From NCBI GenBank assembly GCA_035509315.1, contig DATJLS010000030.1:123591-187590 (forward strand): a stretch of DNA of 64,000 nt. Direction: 5' to 3'. The notes under the pieces are model-generated. The model worked only from the letters and a program-made list of their open reading frames with translations, was not told the origin of the DNA and made no database searches. The position numbers and the translations under genes were made by a program. Within the stretch, counting starts at the first letter, position 1; each line of letters starts with the position of its first letter. The stretch is from JAKAWQ01 sp035509315. GTDB lineage: Bacteria; Pseudomonadota; Alphaproteobacteria; Acetobacterales; Acetobacteraceae. Positions 60,914-64,000 of this stretch are shown one piece after another.

Positions 60914-61860
60914 GAGAACATCTTGCGGTACGGCCCGACATTGTCCTTGGTGACGATCGTGAGCTTGGTGTTGATGCGCGCGGGCACGCCCTTGCCCGTG
61001 GTGATCGCGAGCAGCGCATCCACCGCCGCCGCCCCGAGCAGCACCGGATCCTGCTGGACGACGGCGATGACGAAGCCCGCATCGATGCCGGCGATGGCCT
61101 GCGCCGAAAGATCCCACCCCACGATCTTGATGCTCTTCGTGCGGCTTTCGCTCTGCACCGCCGCGATCGCGCCGATCAGTGCCGGCTCGCCGGTGGCATA
61201 GATCGAGGAGAGCTCCGGATTGCCGGTGAGGAGCGTTTCGGAGACGCTCATCGCATTGTCCTGGATATTGCGCCCATCCACGACCTGGGCGAGCTTGATG
61301 CCGGGATCCGCCTTGATCGCGTCCTGGAAGCCTTTCTGGCGCAGATTCTGAATGTAGGAATTGAGCGCGCCGACGATGCCGAGGCTCGTCTTGCCGCCCA
61401 TCTCCTTCTGCACATAGTCGAGAAAATATTTGCCGATGACTCCGCCGCCGCCTTCATTGTCAACGCCGATCTGCGATTTCTGCGGCCCGGGCGGAAGGAT
61501 GGCATCGACCGCAACCACCGGGATGCCGGCGGCGGAGGCCTTCTGCACGGCAGGCATGATTCCGTTCACATCGATCGCGTCGACGATGATGCCCTGCACC
61601 TTCTGCTCGATATAGTCGTCGATCGCGTTGTTCTGCGCCGTCGGGTCATTGTTCGGATTGTAGATGACGAGATTGACGCCGGCCTTGCTTGCGGCCTTCC
61701 GCGCCCCATCATTGAGCTGATTGAAGAAGAGGGCCTGCTCGTTGATCGTCACCAAAGCGAAGGTCTGGGTGGCGGCGTTTGCCACGCGGCTTGCGAAAGG
61801 GGCTGCGAGCGCGCCGGCGGCGAGCCCTTCCAGCATGGTGCGGCGTGTGAAGCGGATCAT
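60910..61860 (-). CDS. Periplasmic sugar-binding protein (RbsB-like, Tat/Sec signal)
   Basis: ATG 61860 (AGGGAGA upstream) gives 316 residues. The signal peptide MIRFTRRTMLEGLAAGALAAPFASRVANA has a twin-arginine (R-R) stretch. The mature protein matches the periplasmic-binding type 1 sugar family (ALVTINEQALFFNQLNDGARKAA, GIIVDAIDVNG, IGVDNEGGG). It captures a sugar or nucleoside for the ABC importer. The start overlaps the lacI stop (ATGA), so it follows lacI in one operon. Confidence 0.92.
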   Translation of the reverse strand: MIRFTRRTMLEGLAAGALAAPFASRVANAATQTFALVTINEQALFFNQLNDGARKAASKAGVNLVIYNPNNDPTAQNNAIDDYIEQKVQGIIVDAIDVNGIMPAVQKASAAGIPVVAVDAILPPGPQKSQIGVDNEGGGGVIGKYFLDYVQKEMGGKTSLGIVGALNSYIQNLRQKGFQDAIKADPGIKLAQVVDGRNIQDNAMSVSETLLTGNPELSSIYATGEPALIGAIAAVQSESRTKSIKIVGWDLSAQAIAGIDAGFVIAVVQQDPVLLGAAAVDALLAITTGKGVPARINTKLTIVTKDNVGPYRKMFS

Positions 61861-62909
61861 GGTTTTTGTCTCCCTGTTCTGCTGAAGGCACGGCTGGGCA
61901 AGATATGCGGGGCGGCGACCGAGCCGCGTTCGACGAGCCGGACGGGCAGCCGTTCGCATGGCGGGGGATCGTCGGGGACCGCGGTCAGAAGTGCGACGGC
62001 ACGTTCGCCGATCGCATCGACCGGCTGACGGATGGCGCTCACCGGCGGATCGAGCAAATGGAGCGGGCCGACATCGTCAAAGCCGACGATGGACATATCG
62101 TCCGGAACCCGCGCGCGGGCCTCGCGCAGCACCGGGAGGAGGCCGAGCACGAGCTCGTCGCTGCCGGCAAAAATCGCGCTCGGGCGCGGCTTCCTCGCGA
62201 GCAGGGCGGCGCCGACGCGGGCGCCTTCGGCGAGCGTGTAGGGGCCAAAGCTTTCCCAGACCACCGCAGCGTCCGGCTTCGCGGCGAGAGCGCGATCGAG
62301 CCCAGCGCGCCGTTCCTGCGTGCTCATCAGGCCGCGCGGGCCGCCGACGAAGGCGATGCGGCGATGGCCCGCCGCCAGCAGGTGCCGGCCGGCGAGGAAG
62401 CCGCCCTCTTCATTGTCGCAGAAGACCTTCGGCACGATCGCGCCCGGCACGTCCTCATCGATCAGGATGGCGCCCGGCGTCGCGTTGAGGGCGCGCCGGA
62501 GCGTGCCGTCATCGGGATGATTGGTGACGAAGATCAGCCCATCCACGTGGTTGCGGCGCATCCGCTCGATGTATTCGAGCTCGCGGCCCGGGCGGTTGAG
62601 AGTGGCCGAAAGCACGAGGCCAAGGCCGGCATGGTCGGCGGCCGCCTCGATCGCGGCGGCGAGTCTGGCAAAGAAAGGATTGGCGATGTCCGGCAGCACC
62701 AGGCCGACGGTCTCGGAACGACCGAGGATCAGCCGTCTTGCATGCGGGTTGGGCCGGTAATCGAGACGATGGACGGCGCGGTCGATCCGCTCCGCGGTTT
62801 CCCGCGGCAGATTGAGCAAGCCGTTCAGATAGCGCGAGACCGCCGCGGGCGAGACCTCTGCGGCGGCGGCGACATCGCGGATACGGGCGCCATTGGGGCG
62901 AGAAGCCAT
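61857..62909 (-). CDS. LacI-family transcriptional regulator
   Basis: The 350-residue repressor has an N-terminal HTH at about 9-30 (IRDVAAAAEVSPAAVSRYLNG), hinge helix RPNPHARRLILGRSETVGLVLP and a periplasmic-binding-like effector domain. It is the first gene of the ABC-phosphotriesterase operon, so it probably represses it until the imported sugar or its derivative binds. A candidate operator lies 27 bp upstream of its start. Confidence 0.92.
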   Translation of the reverse strand: MASRPNGARIRDVAAAAEVSPAAVSRYLNGLLNLPRETAERIDRAVHRLDYRPNPHARRLILGRSETVGLVLPDIANPFFARLAAAIEAAADHAGLGLVLSATLNRPGRELEYIERMRRNHVDGLIFVTNHPDDGTLRRALNATPGAILIDEDVPGAIVPKVFCDNEEGGFLAGRHLLAAGHRRIAFVGGPRGLMSTQERRAGLDRALAAKPDAAVVWESFGPYTLAEGARVGAALLARKPRPSAIFAGSDELVLGLLPVLREARARVPDDMSIVGFDDVGPLHLLDPPVSAIRQPVDAIGERAVALLTAVPDDPPPCERLPVRLVERGSVAAPHILPSRAFSRTGRQKP

Positions 62910-62936
62910 TGAAATCCGGTTGAATGAGTCAGAGTA

Positions 62937-62950
62937 GTAAACGCATTTAC
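62937..62950. promoter_or_regulatory. Candidate LacI-family operator
   Basis: GTAAACGCATTTAC is a near-perfect palindrome (only the central pair breaks it) with GTAAA/TTTAC half-sites typical of LacI-family operators. It lies 27 bp upstream of the lacI start, so it would autoregulate the whole operon. The rest of the 62910-63236 gap holds no gene I can support. Confidence 0.5.
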
Positions 62951-63236
62951 AAGCATAGCAGACATGCGCTTCAGACTGTCAACAGGAAACGGCACCGCCG
63001 CGCGAACTCGTCCGAAGCCGTGCATGCAGGTCCGCGGCTGCCATGTTGTCGCGAAAACGGATCTGGACGGCGTTCGCAGGCTGGAACGGGGAAACGATGC
63101 TCCAGCCGAACGAAGAAATCACAATGTTCCTTAACCTCGGTGAATTTCTCGGTCCGGCTCGATGGCTACCTTCCCTTGCATGGAGACGGCCGATGGAACA
63201 CCCATCGGCGCTGTTCCGAATGCGAGGATATGGGAA

Positions 63237-63416
63237 ATGAAACTCCCGACGAGCGCGCTGGCCAAGCTTCTGAAGGGATTGCTTGGCTTCCTCAAGCATG
63301 AGGGCGGCGATCTGGCCACCCAGCTTGGCTGGAAGGGGATATTCGCCAATTTCAAGAGCATCGCGAGAATTGCATATAGCAAGGGAGATGAATGTTTCGA
63401 TATCGTATTGAAATGA
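63237..63416 (+). CDS. Small hypothetical protein
   Basis: ATG 63237 with TGGGAA upstream gives 59 residues: MKLPTSALAKLLKGLLGFLK, then a Gly/Asp stretch and KGIFANFKSIARIAYSKGDECFDIVLK. Amphipathic, basic, no family seen. An in-frame ATG at 63162 would add 25 residues. Its stop overlaps (ATGA) the start of the RTX-like reading frame at 63413, so it may be coupled to it. Confidence 0.4.
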   Translation: MKLPTSALAKLLKGLLGFLKHEGGDLATQLGWKGIFANFKSIARIAYSKGDECFDIVLK

Positions 63417-64000
63417 GTGAAAGGCGAAGGGTTGGCTGGCGTCAACATGCCCTTGCATGTGGATTACGCTTTGGCCTCTTTCGCCCGGTCGCTGAAACTT
63501 CCCGTCGGGCGGCTCGTTGGAGAGGCCGTCACGCTTCTTACGACCGTTTCGGGGCTGATTGGGGGGTGGTGTTTGGCACGCGGGGGATAGCGAGGGAGGT
63601 TGGAGAGGGGGAGGAAGAGGCGGTGGATCCGGAGGCGGGGACGGTGGTTTTGGGCGAAGGGGATGCGGCGAAGGAGGTGGTGGTTGGCGGGGCGGGCGCG
63701 GGGGTGTGGTGGCGCTTCGACGGGTCGTTGAAGGAGTCGCTCGGCGCGGACGTCGTCAATGTCAAGGCGACGCAGAATGACGACATCATCCGTGCGGCGG
63801 AGGGGGTGGACCAGGCGAACATCTTCGATGGGGGGCGGGCAATGACACGCTCATCGGCGGCGGTGGCGACGACACGCTCGCGGGCGGCGCCGGCCATGAC
63901 CGCTTCGTCTTCACCGGGGAGTGGGGCCGCGACACCATCACCGACTTCGAGGAGGGCGACAAGATCCTGCTCGACGCCGAAAGCCACGCCCGGCTCGAGA
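63413..64000 (+). CDS. RTX (hemolysin-type Ca-binding) repeat protein, partial, with probable frameshift
   Basis: From about 63413 the plus strand stays open, with low-complexity Gly/Val/Glu-rich sequence, then VVNVKATQNDDIIRAAEGVDQANIFDGG; one base later in a different frame it continues GNDTLIGGGGDDTLAGGAGHDRFVFTGEWGRDTITDFEEGDKILL, which is a typical RTX nonapeptide block followed by the terminal secretion-type domain seen in type I secreted proteins. The slip is in a G6 run (63830-63835); one extra G restores the frame. It runs off the window. Confidence 0.65.
   Translation, partial: MSERRRVGWRQHALACGLRFGLFRPVAETSRRAARWRGRHASYDRFGADWGVVFGTRGIAREVGEGEEEAVDPEAGTVVLGEGDAAKEVVVGGAGAGVWWRFDGSLKESLGADVVNVKATQNDDIIRAAEGVDQANIFDGGRAMTRSSAAVATTRSRAAPAMTASSSPGSGAATPSPTSRRATRSCSTPKATPGSR

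Noticed and set aside
1..64000. CRISPR arrays, rRNA and tRNA genes
   Set aside because: No regularly spaced direct repeats with spacers and no rRNA or tRNA cores were found on reading both strands; a Rfam/tRNAscan run would settle the question.

Overview
The window looks like chromosomal DNA of a high-GC alphaproteobacterium, most likely in the Acetobacteraceae/Rhodospirillales. The main reasons are a complete hopanoid operon (hpnA-hpnG with squalene-hopene cyclase), an ATP12 F1-ATPase assembly chaperone, a ChpT-type phosphotransferase (CckA-CtrA relay), an MbfA-type ferritin/VIT iron exporter and a map-radC pair. Most genes sit in tight same-strand runs joined by 4-nt ATGA/GTGA overlaps. I see no rRNA or tRNA gene, no CRISPR array and no intact transposase.

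Layout. 1-9 kb: acylphosphatase (partial), ATP12, AsmA, an OmpR/EnvZ-type pair divergent from a Met/Gly-rich secreted protein, cytochrome b561, MbfA and ChpT. 9-20 kb: DUF3553-moaA, a broken duplicate of the 2'-5' RNA ligase gene beside the intact thpR, NRDE protein, MFS, purB, TerC protein, radC-map, and three very small lipoproteins, two of them tandem paralogues. 20-33 kb: lipid/envelope block with a DAG-kinase-like protein, an LpxH-like phosphoesterase, a GT4 glycosyltransferase, hpnL, then hpnABCDE-shc-hpnG-agmatinase as one operon. 34.5-39.4 kb: a lower-GC segment, probably acquired, with a 988-residue winged-helix/ATPase regulator divergent from a carotenoid oxygenase. 39.4-46.7 kb: a small basic protein whose Shine-Dalgarno is locked in a predicted hairpin, DUF4396, DHA2 exporter, TauE, prfC and an acyl-CoA-dehydrogenase-fold enzyme. 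46.7-54.9 kb is repeat-rich: a 257-bp MITE with perfect 19-bp ends, a decayed fused remnant of a molybdenum hydroxylase operon, clpS, two FNR-type boxes before an alcohol dehydrogenase, HAD, DUF2852, GYD and an MscS channel fused to a cyclic-nucleotide-binding domain. 54.9-63 kb: a LacI-controlled carbohydrate cluster (lacI-SBP-ATPase-permease-phosphotriesterase-amidotransferase; PfkB; BtpA-TenA). The end holds the start of an RTX-type protein with an apparent frameshift.

The genes best read as working together are the hopanoid operon (squalene synthesis by HpnC/D/E, cyclisation by Shc, side-chain processing by HpnG and HpnB/A, transport by HpnL) and the LacI/ABC/PfkB/BtpA/phosphotriesterase cluster, whose substrate I cannot name. 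The most novel-looking items are the SD-sequestering leader at 39.66-39.76 kb, the dispersed ~100-bp palindromic repeat family (six copies), the MITE, the molybdenum-hydroxylase relic, the duplicated FNR boxes and the frequent exact 12-20 bp tandem duplications both between and inside genes.
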